64,000 nucleotides of DNA from Erodium maritimum (GCA_963921825.1 OY997591.1:18285515-18349514), one strand, 5' to 3'. Positions 1-10,210 are shown, numbered from the stretch's first letter. Numbers and translations: made by a program. The notes: generated by a model not told the origin, from the sequence alone.

Positions 1-598
1 ACGCCTCCCCCTTCCAGTTGACCTCCACTGGGCTCGGAGCACGGTCCCGAGTTAGGCTTACACGATCCTCCATGGATGGATAACCACTAGGGTTAATAGT
101 GGTCATCCAAGGAGCATGCATGCTAGGGTTCGGGAGTACCCTAGGGTATTCATGCACCCTAGGGTTTATGGCTTCCCCCGGGTGTATTGGCCTCAAGGGG
201 CGATCAAACCCTAGCTGATATTCTAGTGGCCATGGCACGAGCTGATCCTGTTCCCGCCGATACAGGTATGGGTCAAAGCATGACAGTGGGAGACCGGGGG
301 CCAGATCCCGGCTTTGCGTTCCTTCCCAGGGCATCCACCGATACCGGTCCCGTTGAAGGTGATAGTTCCAGTGACGACCTTCACCGGGATGATCCGGTTC
401 CATCTGTGGCGCTCCAATCCAGGACGGGAACGACCACATCGTATCTCGAGGGGCTTCGTGCATGAACCACCCGTCACGGATGGGCATGGCCGTCGGGGGC
501 CTGGGCTGGCCATGCATGCCGGGACGGGACCAACCAATGAGCTCCGGCGTCCACGGTCTAGGGTTCATGCAGTGACGACGATGAGGCGGCGGGATCAT
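1..598 (-). CDS. Unrecognised proline/arginine-rich ORF, open at the left edge
   Basis: On the minus strand a frame stays open from an ATG at 598-596 to position 1, giving 199 residues with no stop, and it continues out of the window. In the same frame an upstream TAG lies near 740, so the ATG is a plausible but unproven start. The protein is rich in Pro, Arg and Trp; its last visible residues include SLTRDRAPSPVEVNWKGEA. I do not recognise a named domain. The style (GC-rich, Pro/Arg-rich, next to other LINE remnants) resembles N-terminal parts of plant LINE ORF1 proteins, which is inference only. It could instead be a low-complexity chance ORF. Confidence 0.35.
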   Translation of the reverse strand, partial: MIPPPHRRHCMNPRPWTPELIGWSRPGMHGQPRPPTAMPIRDGWFMHEAPRDTMWSFPSWIGAPQMEPDHPGEGRHWNYHLQRDRYRWMPWEGTQSRDLAPGLPLSCFDPYLYRREQDQLVPWPLEYQLGFDRPLRPIHPGEAINPRVHEYPRVLPNPSMHAPWMTTINPSGYPSMEDRVSLTRDRAPSPVEVNWKGEA

Positions 599-702
599 GA
601 CTGCGACGGGGAAACGAGTGTGCTTGGTATGGCGATGCCGACGCGAATAGTTGATGGAGACGATAGAGATGGTGTGCCGGTGGAGGGCTTGCGGTGACGA
701 TA

Positions 703-755
703 AACCCTGGCGGCTAGGGTAGAGAGAGAACCCTGGTGGCTAGGGTAGACGAGAA
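703..755. repeat. Two tandem copies of a 26-bp unit
   Basis: A unit beginning aaccctggYggctagggtag occurs at about 703 and again at about 729, differing at a few positions. It lies just upstream of the minus-strand ORF that runs off the left edge and could be part of its 5' leader. Confidence 0.6.
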
Positions 756-1759
756 CTTTTTTGCACGTATGTCATCTTTAGTTTAGTGTGTAAATTCGGT
801 TTTATGTACTGACTTTTCTTTTTCAAAATACACGTGTACTAATTATAATTTAGTAGGTAATTTTATTTTATAATATAAATGTTTTTTTGACAGGTGAACG
901 ATTTGATATCATAAAAGTAAGATGATGAATGACAGATTAACCACCAAACACCACAAAAAAAGTACTGAAAGTGTAAAACTAACATAAATAAATCGAAATA
1001 TATAAAAAAACTACCTCATTGCATCGAACCGCTTCGTCGGTACGTTCAGAAGGGGATACTACGGTATCGTCAAAAGACACTAATATAGAATATATGTATT
1101 GCAAGCTAGGGTATAGCGGACCCATTTTCGGAGAGGTACTATGGTGGACAAGATACTCCCCTAGGACGCCAACGTGCGTCTTCATCACTGGAATGATAAA
1201 AGTAGGGCTCCATAACGCTGAATTTTTGGCCTCCGAGAAGGTACAGAGGTACTGTGCCAGATCTTGGTGGAACCTCTACCACCTAACATCCAGTGGGGCG
1301 GTGATGCTGGCCAACCCCCACTGAACCGCTTCATACTCATTCGGCGAGACGAGGGTTCTTATAGCGCCCCCGCCGCTGCACTTGTCGCATCCCTTGATTT
1401 AGGGGATCCTTCCGAATTCGGCTCACCCTCTTCTCTTCCCAACCACTTCCTTCTGGTAGAAACCAAAGTGGTGGCCTGATTTAGAGGGAAATCTTCCTGA
1501 ATTTGCGGACGACTTCTCCTAGAAGCTCTGCTAACTAGTGGTTTCCCCTATGTTTCCACTAACTTGGATCCAAACCCTAGTTCCTTCCTTTCCTTCTCTC
1601 TTGACTTGATGCAACAGGGGTGAACCGACGGGGTTGATGTCCCGATGATCCACCCAGATAGTCCCAATTTGATCCCGGGACAAGTTTCCCATGTCGTGAA
1701 CGTATCAGGGCCGACCGCGAGTCAACAAGTGATCTCAATAAGGGGCCCCTACCCCCCCC
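756..1759. other. Non-genic stretch, AT-rich then mixed composition
   Basis: From 756 to about 1010 the sequence is AT-rich with no gene. From about 1010 to 1760 composition is more even and short ORFs exist on both strands, but none has a recognisable domain. The right part may be the 3' continuation of the LINE remnant at 1760-3251, since that element reads leftward, but no clear A-tail is visible. Confidence 0.4.
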
Positions 1760-3251
1760 CTACAATGGACAAACTGTAAACAGATGACCCGCACAATTAT
1801 ATCCAAAATAATGATTGGAAAGTCTCTCATACGAAACTTGTAACATTGTACGTTCATGAGACTCAATGAGTCGAAACCAAAGTTGACTTTGGAGGGGGAC
1901 CCGAATATCTACTCGAATATGAATTCTATGAAATCCCCCTACACATGAAATATACGTCATCGTCCACTACAATGCAAACTCCCAGAGCTCCCCTAATCTG
2001 AAACTCACACCTCTGTTCCACACGCCTACTAGAAGATTTGATATTCACGCCCAAACCGAGAAATGTGTAAATAACATATCCTCCAGCCTCATATGTGGTC
2101 TGAGATCCGCAAACAAAACCAGCGATTTCCAGAATTCCCAAGGTTCCCCAACTAACACCCTCAGTCGGTCTCTATCCGTTTGGAAAAAAGAAGGCTACTA
2201 CCCCTTATTCCAGAGGTCTGGCTTTCACATTCTAGATTTACCATTTGTCCTCTAACTATATTAGAAGAGATTTCCAAAAGAAAGCTCGTGTGGTCAGAAC
2301 TTTTACTGCTATAGCATAAGAGAAATTTGTCCCCCGACCACACACCTCAGAGGGAGGAACAACCACCTCCTTGATATACAAGCTTCCCATTCTTGAGCCT
2401 AGGATACCCATTCCTGCTTGATCCTTTGTTCCTGTTCCTCGATACCTACTTGAACATGCAGTCAGATTCTTTTTGAAACGGGTTCGATCTCAGGTAACCC
2501 TTGGACTCGGATTGGTTCTGTTCATCCCATTCTCTCCGTCCAGCCAACTGATGGGCCTTCACGTTCCGTTCCGGGCCCGACCCTTGTCATCCCTAATTTG
2601 AACACCCCTTTGTACTGGGCCTCATCCCATGGCCTGAAAACGAAGGCCTTCTTCCTCGTATACCTTAGTCGGAACCCTGCAGGTTCTTTAACCTCTTACC
2701 ACCGTCAGGTCGCACCTGGTCGTTTCTCGGCCGCTTGCGTTTTATCTCCTCTTCCCGACTCCTGTACCGATAAAGTAGGGACTTTCAGTAGTCTCACTCC
2801 AAAACCGAGCAGGATATCCCTACCGTTGTCTTTCGCTCCTGCCTCCTTCATTGCTGAGCGCCTCCTTTGCAGAGGCTCGATTGAACCAAGACCTTTGAAG
2901 AAAACCGGTGAGGACGAGCCTGACCCTACAACCTCTATAGAGTTCACCTTCCCAAGAGAATGAATGGGTTTCCTACTACGTGGTCTGGGTCCCGATGACG
3001 GTGTCCGCCTCACGATCCCCCGCGACACCTCTGACAAGTTCCCTTGAGATTTACGATCTTCCTTCCCTCTGAGAATTCCCTGGTGGCCTTGCTAAGTCGC
3101 CCACCGGGGAAACTATGCCAAGAGATTGGCTTACTTCGTGAGACCGTGAAATCAGAGACGCCGGAGGTGAGATTCCCACCGTCCTTGATACCGTCCCATC
3201 ACCGTTCGATAAATGGTTGCTGCCGGAATTTCTATTCTTTGTCGTCGCCAT
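1760..3251 (-). pseudogene. Decayed LINE ORF1 with a degenerate zinc knuckle
   Basis: Read on the minus strand from an ATG at 3251, the translation starts MATTKNRNSGSN and breaks into several frames. Near 1960-1760 the frame reads VDIRVPLQSQLWF, then VSYERLSNHY, then CAGHLFTVC. That order (basic strand, YERLP-like motif, CCHC-type knuckle) is the layout of the C-terminal half of plant LINE ORF1 proteins (DUF4283 followed by zf-CCHC). The knuckle has lost at least one Cys. Stops and frameshifts show it is dead. Strand and family follow from motif order; element ends are not defined. Confidence 0.5.
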
Positions 3252-3259
3252 TGTACATG

Positions 3260-4094
3260 TGAAACCTTAGGCTTTTCTAATAGAGAAGAGGATAATATAA
3301 ATATATAATAAAGTCATAATATCGCTATTTATCAACATACAATTAATAATTTTGTGATATAATTTCGTAATCATATAATATAAATTTTTATGTTTGTATA
3401 GTATGATTTTATACTTTTATTATATTTATGTGTAATATATGATCATTAAGAAATAAAAAATAAAAACCGCCTAAGTTCCGATTAGGCACTAACTAGTCCT
3501 CGCTTGACGTCTAGGGTTTCCACCATCCGACTAGCGCCTAGCGCCTTTTACAACATTGTATGTATGTCAAAAACCACTTGTTTCCCAATCTTCTCTTACA
3601 CCTCTGCTGATTATAGTACTCCCAACCAACCATTTGATGCCTCATTCTTCAACCGAGCATCCACCACCATGTTTCTAATTGCTTCTACAATATTGGGAAA
3701 TTTTCAGTATAATACCCTGCCAAACATTTAATTTAAGTATAATACCCTGGCAAATACTTTTTGCACTTTCATACCTAAACCAAATATTTAATAATAGTTT
3801 CATATCAAAAAAATTTACCAAATATTTAATAAATAAGGTTATTATAAAATAAGGGTAAAATTGTGATTTCCCTATTAAAGTCATAAGGTTGATATGAGTA
3901 AAGTCAAAATCATCATTTTACTCTCAACTAACTGTCACATGGCTAACAGAATGGAATATTCCGCCCATTTTCACGAACAGAATCATGTGACCAATACTTT
4001 AGGTATGACATATGTGATTTTGCAAACATGGGTAGAATAGTGTTTGTGACCAATATTTAAGAGTAAATTTCAATATTTAACCTTTTTTTTAACC
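3260..4094. other. AT-rich intergenic DNA, no gene seen
   Basis: Very AT-rich sequence without coding signal. Near 3680-3800 short near-repeats of a motif like tataataccctggcaaat occur, which may be part of a miniature element, but I could not define terminal repeats. Confidence 0.4.
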
Positions 4095-4105
4095 TTCAGA
4101 CATTT
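4095..4105. repeat. Target-site duplication, left copy
   Basis: The 11-mer ttcagacattt is matched exactly at 5353-5363 and borders the A-rich end of the retroposon. Confidence 0.6.
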
Positions 4106-5352
4106 TTTGTATCATCAATTTTTTTGATTAAAGACCTTCTCTTTTGAATTAAAAGAGAAGGCAAGGTGTGGAAGCACCTCAATACATCAAGAGCACCTGC
4201 GTACTGCACGTCCTCAGAACATTCCCGATAAAGGGAGTAACTGACAACTGGTTTCAGAACCTAATCTTACAAACGTTAAGCCAACATAAACAAACCAGAA
4301 CTAAATGCAACCCAACAAGGGGGTGCACTAAACCAGGCATACAAGCAAAAAAACACACCCTCCAAACCGAGCAATCACAACAATTGCAACAGAGGGCTAA
4401 GAACCAGAAAAAGGCAAAACAAAAGAAAAGAAAACCACAACCCCAACCCAACTGAATAACCTCCAGCACCACACCAACTACGTAGAACCGAGCACATCTA
4501 AACACCAGAAGCACAACAACTCCGAAACCAAAGAAGCTAGACCCTCAAACCCTAATACACTATTGCCCAAATCTTCCAAATGGGCCAATAGGCCAAACCC
4601 CTCACGGCGGCCAACACCGCAAATCTCGTGAGGCCCAAACCTCGAGAGAGTTGAGGAAGGGAAGACTGGAACATAGTGAAAAAAAGGAGAAGAGGATTTA
4701 CCTGATTCGACGGAGATAGAGCCCTCCTAATCGTAGGCCGGCACCAAAAAACGACGAAAGAGCCACCACGAGTTGGTATATATGGAGGAACGAAGCGAAA
4801 AGGCGAGAATTGGACACCGCACCACTCTTCAAATCCACATCCCCTCCGGTAACCAGTCCCCTAACCTCCAAAGTCAGAACTTCTCAACAAGCCAAAGCAA
4901 ACAACCATCTCGAGAACATAACGAGAGGACCCGACACAACGAGGTCGGCAGAGAAGGTTCAGACTAAGAGGAAAGGGTTACCTATGGGTAGCCGAAATCA
5001 GAGCCAGCCGGATCTTCAACAAACGGAGTCGCATAGTCTAGATCCGGAACGAATCTGGTCTCGAAAACATTTCCCACCGCGGATCTTTAACAAGAACGCC
5101 GAAGAAGACAGAGAGAGGTTTTAGAGGCGATGATCTATTGGTGACCGGAAGGCCCAAAGGAGAGGGTTACAACGAGAAAGGGAACATGCGAGAAAGGGAA
5201 GTGAAGGTAATTGAAGGAGTGAAGCCACCGCCGACAATTTCAGATGAAAAAGAGATCATCGGCGAAGAATGAGAGAAATTGCAACGGTGGGCAAAAAGAG
5301 GCCGATAGGGTTTTCTAGAGAGAGGACTAAGTCTCCCTCTAAACTTTTTCTT
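4106..5352 (-). mobile_element. A-tailed retroposon, about 1.25 kb, flanked by an 11-bp TSD
   Basis: The 11-mer ttcagacattt occurs at 4095-4105 and again at 5353-5363. Between them the minus strand ends next to T-runs on the plus strand (4103-4127), that is an A-rich 3' end, and begins with a CT-rich GC-moderate leader near 5340. This is the signature of target-primed reverse transcription. The interior has only short ORFs, such as 95 codons at 4168-4455, with no family motif. Size and layout resemble the retroposon at 51851-53158. The class is inferred: LINE-derived or SINE-like non-autonomous. Confidence 0.6.
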
Positions 5353-5363
5353 TTCAGACATTT
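5353..5363. repeat. Target-site duplication, right copy
   Basis: Exact copy of the 11-mer at 4095-4105, at the 5' end of the minus-strand retroposon. Confidence 0.6.
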
Positions 5364-5719
5364 AACATTATCATTTTCAAGGATAGGAGCCACATTCATT
5401 TTTAACCTTTGGACTTCCGAATATGTATCATTTTCACCTTTGGTAATCCAATAAATTATTGACATTCATTTTGTTTTCATATTTGATACCATTAATTATG
5501 AATCCAAGTTCATGAATATCATTACCACACTTCATCCTTTGAAAGAATTTTGTATTGTCGAAAATAATCTGTTATTTTTGTTAAATACAAATAAGAATAT
5601 TCATATTAATAATAGAATATTTTACAAATTGCCTATATAAAACAATAGAACAATTTTATTAGAGTTGTATTTAAACCTAATGACATCAATAAAAAAGCAA
5701 AACAATACAAAACCAACAA
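5364..5719. other. AT-rich spacer, no gene seen
   Basis: AT-rich sequence between the retroposon and the transposase fragment. No ORF, tRNA or inverted repeat was recognised. Confidence 0.4.
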
Positions 5720-6229
5720 TTATCCTTGATGAACAATAACTTTGCAAGCGGAGATTACAAGATCGATGACATCTAAAATCCTAATCTTACTTGTATAAGA
5801 TTTCCCCGATGGGAAGCCTTCTAAAACTCCACCATAAAATTCTCGACGATAGTGCATCTTGAATGCTCTTATTGTTCCAACATCACACTGTTGAAATTTT
5901 GATATCAAGTTGGGTGGCAAGAAGAACAACTCAATATTGTGTAACCCATTTAAAAACATATTTGAACGTTTTTTTCCAAGTCTATTTCTTAAGCTCTTGA
6001 GAAGACTAGAATTTAGGACTAGAATTTTCCTCAATTCTTCAACAACGATTGGGAAGTTAGCACAAATTCTAATAAGGCGTGGATTTAGGAATTTTTTTAT
6101 CTGATATATGTCATCTCTCTGAATTATTTCTACAAAATAATAAAATATCTTGATGCCAATTCTATCAATTTTTGTAGTTTTATCATATTTTAAAAATAGA
6201 AGATAGACAAAACTTTGCATAGGGCACAA
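5720..6229 (-). pseudogene. pogo/Tigger-like (DDE_1) transposase fragment
   Basis: A minus-strand ORF of 169 codons. Its C-terminal half carries NIELFFLPPNLISKFQQCD followed by GTIRAFKMHYRREF. This is the block of DDE_1/CENP-B-like transposases where the consensus has LPPNTTS, a Gln/Asp pair and then IIR-FK-HYR. The N-terminal half is less convincing and may be frame-shifted or unrelated. The HTH domain and the first catalytic Asp residues are absent, so this is a fragment of a cut-and-paste Tc1/mariner-superfamily element. No terminal inverted repeats were found. Confidence 0.6.
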
Positions 6230-6396
6230 ATTTTATGATAAAACACACACCACAATACGATAAAATGTTTTACATTCATGTAATTATAGAGATGTCAACA
6301 TCAATTCTTTCAAACAACGAAATTGGCCACGACTTTATTAAGAAAGAAACATCACATCAAATTTGTGCCTAGTTGAAACATACCGGTCTTTTGTGG

Positions 6397-6810
6397 CTAG
6401 TTCCAACCATAGCAAATATCAAATTTTTGAGTCTCAAGATTGAACATGCACGGTTTATCCTCCGTAATGCTCCACCCACAAGTTGTATTATAATGGTCTC
6501 TTCTATACTTGTATATATCAAACCAGTGAATCCCCGCACCTGCCCATTGGAAGCTGCAATAAAATTGTGTTGTTCCTATAATATTGGGTGTGAACGTGAA
6601 ATTCCAGTGATCGGCGTAGCCAAGTACACGAACACCAAGATCGTCATCACCGGATTTGCAGTGATATGTAAGATCGGACCTTCCGTTCAACCAGTTACCT
6701 ATACTGATTTCCACATCATGGAAAAAAAAACCCGCCTCGCTTACATTCACAGCAAATATCGAGCCCACGAAGAACACCAATAACATGAAATTCTTCATCT
6801 TTGAATCCAA
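6397..6810 (-). CDS. S1/SPH self-incompatibility-family secreted protein, 137 aa
   Basis: An intronless 137-codon ORF, typical of the plant self-incompatibility S1 homologue (SPH) family in length and exon structure. Residues 1-26 form a signal peptide (short polar start, hydrophobic core FMLLVFFVGSIFAV, small residues before the cleavage point). The mature part shows the family signature: LTYHCKSGDDDLG at 47-59, a W-x-F-x-F strand around 69-73, TTQFYCSFQW near 80-89 and CGWSITEDKPC near 111-121. Cysteines sit at 51, 85, 111, 121 and 133. In poppy the founding member is a secreted pollen-incompatibility determinant; in most plants SPH roles are unknown, so no specific function is claimed. Met5 is an alternative start. 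No disruption is seen. Confidence 0.88.
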   Translation of the reverse strand: MDSKMKNFMLLVFFVGSIFAVNVSEAGFFFHDVEISIGNWLNGRSDLTYHCKSGDDDLGVRVLGYADHWNFTFTPNIIGTTQFYCSFQWAGAGIHWFDIYKYRRDHYNTTCGWSITEDKPCMFNLETQKFDICYGWN

Positions 6811-7063
6811 ACTACAAAGTTTTCGTTGGCTGCTGTTTTATGTAGTAACTGGATTCTAGATAGCGCCATCATCTCCGTTACTAGCATTTGTTTCATTAGG
6901 AAATGAATCATTTCCTATTTATTTTATTTGGCTCTATCCATTAATTACATTACATGCATTGATCCAAATAAATTTTCTTTACAGTGCATGGATATGTACA
7001 TTATGAGCTGTGTATATGAATATTTGGTCGACTTTCCCTATAAGTTTCTACCTACATGTACCT
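6811..7063 (-). promoter_or_regulatory. Upstream region of the S1/SPH gene
   Basis: About 250 bp of AT-rich sequence lies between the S1/SPH start codon and the TSD of the downstream-positioned LINE. A TATA-like tacataaaac reads toward the gene near 6835-6845, close to the start codon. The LINE insertion at 7064 therefore limits the native upstream sequence. Confidence 0.35.
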
Positions 7064-7075
7064 AACTTGATTAAA
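7064..7075. repeat. Target-site duplication, left copy
   Basis: aacttgattaaa is repeated at 9379-9390 directly after the A-run that ends the LINE. The first one or two A residues are ambiguous with the tail. Confidence 0.6.
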
Positions 7076-7134
7076 AATAAATGACTTGAAATAGTGATGA
7101 GCTTTCCTCTCATAGTTTAAGTCGCGCGAAAGTT

Positions 7135-7617
7135 ATGGTGTTCTCTGCTCCCGTCGTCGACATACCTTATGCGGTGATTCCGTCCGTGGCTGATGTCGTA
7201 GCTCCTATTGGTGATGCTCCCTTTACATTGCCTTGTCCCCTGCAGACCGCCCACGGTGCTGGGGATATGAGCCGTCATCGGAAAAAACTCAAGCCGACTC
7301 TGGCTCCCTCTGCCTCTCCACCTCTGCTGCCGACGTCGATCCTCCGTAATCTGGGAGCGGCCTCGGATGGGGTCTCCTTCTCCTTGGGACTAGCCTCCCT
7401 GGGCTCGAACACCAAGCCAAGACGTGGGAGGCCCGCCTCCAAACGCCGCCCCAAGGTTGCTTCCCCTGCAAGTAACGACCTCCTATCCCTCCCCTCTCCA
7501 AACCCTAGTTCGCCGCCCCCTAAAGAAGCCATGACCTCACTCTGGCTCTTCCCCTCCAGGCTGGCGCGGTTCCTAGGGTTACGCCATCATCAGACCCTCC
7601 TCCAAATCGGGTCCTAG
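7135..7617 (+). pseudogene. N-terminal part of the LINE ORF1
   Basis: A 160-codon ORF with an acidic/hydrophobic start and a Pro/Ser/Arg-rich body (GRPASKRRPKVASPASND). It ends prematurely; homologous sequence continues in other frames, including RDPTKGKAPMGELPRT near 7770-7810, which is matched by RDPTKGKAPMDDLPRT in the copy at 42.2-43.5 kb. This supports the assignment to one family. Confidence 0.55.
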
Positions 7618-8589
7618 CTCATCCTCTCCATGACAGTGCGCCGTGTAGGGTTACTTCACCCTCGCGACACGATCCTGCCCTGGTTCCCCCAATTCCGGCT
7701 GCATGGGTTAGGGCTGTGACTACGTCGGATTCTAGCCCTAATAGAGCACCGCCGCTGCAGCGAGATCCGACCAAGGGGAAGGCACCCATGGGGGAGCTTC
7801 CTAGGACGGCAGTGGTGGCATAGGGGTTAGGCCATTGCCTCCCCAATCAGGTTAAGATCTCGTTCATCCCGACGTGCCTTACAACTACGAGAGGAATGAC
7901 GTGGGATATATCGCAGCACTTGGATACAGAGGAAGTTGCTCCGCCCTCGGCTGACTTGGTCTCGGATCTTCAGGCTTCCCTAGCGGGTCTTCAGGACGGC
8001 TTGTCGTCCTGTTCCTTGGAAGAGGACACGGAGGTCGAAGTGGTGGTCCCATCTTCACGGGCAATAGCGACGACCATTGCCCACCAACAATGGGGGATGA
8101 TGGGGAAATTGTGGTCTCCAAAGACCCCTCGTAAGGAAACTCTCCTACGTATCATTACAAACGCGTGGGGAGGCTGTTGAAGGTCTCGTGGACAAGGACC
8201 TTGGGCCAGAGCTTTTTGGTTTTTACTTCCGGTCCCATGAGGCTAGGGCGTGGGTGTGAGGCAATGAGCCTTGGTGCTTTAACGGTCGGCCCTGCTGCTT
8301 GGTGACCTGGATCCGTGTGCTCGGGAGATGCCAATTCTTGACCGAGTGCAATTGTGGGCTCACACAAGGGGTCTACCGCCTCTGGTAAGGATGCGGGAAA
8401 CGGGTACCTCCACCGGGGACGAGCTAGGGGTGTGTGTGGATGTCCCATGTGACCAATGAGGCATGTGTTGGGGCGGAACTGTCAAAGTCCGGTTCTGACA
8501 CCTCCTTGAGAGACCACTCCGAAGGGGACTAGTCCTTCGGTTCAAGGAGTTCCCTGAGCCGATTCAAGTTGAACTCACCTACTCTAAGC

Positions 8590-8660
8590 TTCCAAGCTTC
8601 CGCTACAACTGTGGCCGACTCGGCCACGTTTTGAAGGAGTGCACGTGGACAATCAAAGGT
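8590..8660 (+). other. CCHC zinc-knuckle block of LINE ORF1
   Basis: Plus-strand translation gives YNCGRLGHVLKEC followed by TWTIKGPHG. The copy at 55.2-56.4 kb has YNCGRLGHIVKDC followed by AWEVRGTPH at the same relative place. This is a C-x2-type knuckle in which the first Cys is replaced by Tyr in both copies, a shared change rather than a private mutation. Confidence 0.6.
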
Positions 8661-9378
8661 CCCCATGGTATGATTCCTCCCTATTGGAGTACTAGAGAGA
8701 TAAGAAGGTCAAAGCCTATGCGACAGATTGGGGGTAGGTTGACCGTTCGCCTACTACCAAGGGCTTCGCCCCTAAGGGTCAATTGGCTCTAGATAGGCCC
8801 CCCAAGTTTCCACAGGCTTCGTGACTTCTGTTCTGGGGACTCGGGGTACTACTTGACTTGAGACCGATCAGTCCCATGCTAACTCGGTTTTGGTGGCCCC
8901 ATCACCGCTCTCTAGTGAGTTAGGTGATGGAGCACGCGAGGGTCCGGGAACAAAGGAGGTTGAAGCTTAAGCACCTACTGGAGTATATGTAGAGGGCACT
9001 GGAGCACTCAAGAGGTCAGCAGCTGGAGCACCTCAGGAGGAACAGGTCAGGGCGGGGAAGCAACCCCGCCAAAAGGAATGAGAGGCTGGATGAGCATCGG
9101 GGACTAGCCTTGGGAGGGGTCCCATGAAGATACTTTGCCTCCCACCATTACCACTGTTGAGATCATTCAGGATTTCTGGTAACCCCTTCCTCCTTTTCGT
9201 ATTCTGTCCCTGCCCATGAGGCGTCAAAATACCGCTTGTGACAGTTATGGTACTACAAAGATCAGAGAACCATTGTTCATCAAATCTGTCCTTTTTGTGG
9301 TCGAGGAGCCTGTTCCTCGACGCGCGGTAATGTAATTGATTTTTCGTAATAATAATATTGCAACTTTCGCTAAAAAAA

Positions 9379-9390
9379 AACTTGATTAAA
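9379..9390. repeat. Target-site duplication, right copy
   Basis: aacttgattaaa directly follows the A-run of the LINE and matches 7064-7075. Confidence 0.6.
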
Positions 9391-9477
9391 CATAGAATCT
9401 CCAAAAAACCAAGAGATCAAAATTTGTCATGTCGAGGGAACCTCTCAATCTTATTGGTCGTCGTTTTTTACGATGGA

Positions 9478-9482
9478 TCTTC
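9478..9482. repeat. 5-bp target-site duplication of the nested copia element, left
   Basis: tcttc precedes the LTR boundary TGTTGGG and is matched by tcttc at 36367-36371, directly after the other end (CTAGCA). Confidence 0.65.
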
Positions 9483-9835
9483 TGTTGGGTTTTAACAAAC
9501 GTAACGCAGCGGAAAATTAAAATTTTAATCTAAAACCCAAAAACCGGATCCATGTAATTTGATTAACCGATAAGAAAATAATAGGATCGGTTACCTCTTG
9601 TAGTTTTGATGCCTGGTTCGAGACGGGGACCCTTGATTACAAACGCTTCCGTGCTCTTTGTGATCGAGACGCCTCCAACAGGATTCGCCCTCTACAAGTT
9701 TCCACACGAACAAGCCCGATGTATGTGTGCTAGCACTTTTTAACTCTCAACAATTTTGAGAACTCAATGTAAACGAAATATTTTGGTAGAAATATTAGAG
9801 AGCATTTTTGTATATCTTACGCAGATCACTCCAAT
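9483..9835 (-). repeat. Copia 3' LTR remnant (353 bp)
   Basis: Aligns by eye, with about 5% mismatch, to 25186-25296 joined to 34759-34998 of the other LTR. It stops abruptly at the sequence ccaa, after which Helitron-like sequence begins. The remaining ~1.35 kb of this LTR is not found to the right. Confidence 0.75.
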
Positions 9836-9994
9836 CTTACTAAGATAATAGGAGAAGTTTTGCCAGCGTGGCACTGTTCCTCTCTAGCTATTCTTCTATA
9901 CAGGGCTCTCGCGTATCGTCTCCACTCAGTCCCCTTCGGCTTCCCTCCCATTAATCCCATTCTCGGCCGTTTTTGTTTGCATTGATAGAGAACC

Positions 9995-10210
9995 ATGCCT
10001 GAGTTATTGTTCGACAATAACTTTGGCCTCTCTCCTATTGACTCTCTCCACTACTTCACTCGATTAATTGGGCAACAAAGGGTCTCCCGATTTGCTTCTC
10101 TCCCACAACTTCCTACGCTTCATGCAACCGATCTCTTTGTCAATTCCATGAACCAATTAATACATCATCGTCTACCGTTTTGTCGAATCAAACTTCTCCT
10201 ATTCCGGTGA
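9995..10210 (+). other. Small ORF near the Helitron 5' end, function unknown
   Basis: A 71-codon plus-strand ORF beginning MPELLFDNNFGLSPID, about 160 bp inside the Helitron-like 5' end. It has no recognised domain. It is followed by T-rich intron-like DNA, so it could be a first exon of the transcript whose last exons lie at 12.7-14.5 kb. Nothing in the sequence proves the link. Confidence 0.2.

Larger units (their letters stand above)
7076..9378 (+). mobile_element. ORF1-only LINE-like element, copy 1, with TSD
   Basis: A 2.3-kb plus-strand insertion bounded by a 12-bp TSD and ending in an A-run (9372-9380). It encodes a decayed ORF1: a Pro/Ser-rich N-terminus from ATG 7135, a central DUF4283-like block around 8200-8450 (FYFRS, then LWAHTRGLPPLV and CVDVPCDQ when frames are followed), and a zinc knuckle YNCGRLGHVLKEC near 8600-8645. 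About 350 bp later the 3' untranslated region and A-tail follow. There is no endonuclease or reverse transcriptase ORF2, and two other copies in this window have the same ORF1-to-3'-end junction. Several frameshifts and stops make this copy inactive. Confidence 0.7.

Noticed and set aside
2598..2963. 121-codon plus-strand ORF
   Set aside because: The minus strand at the same place carries LINE ORF1 motifs in the right order; the plus ORF has none.
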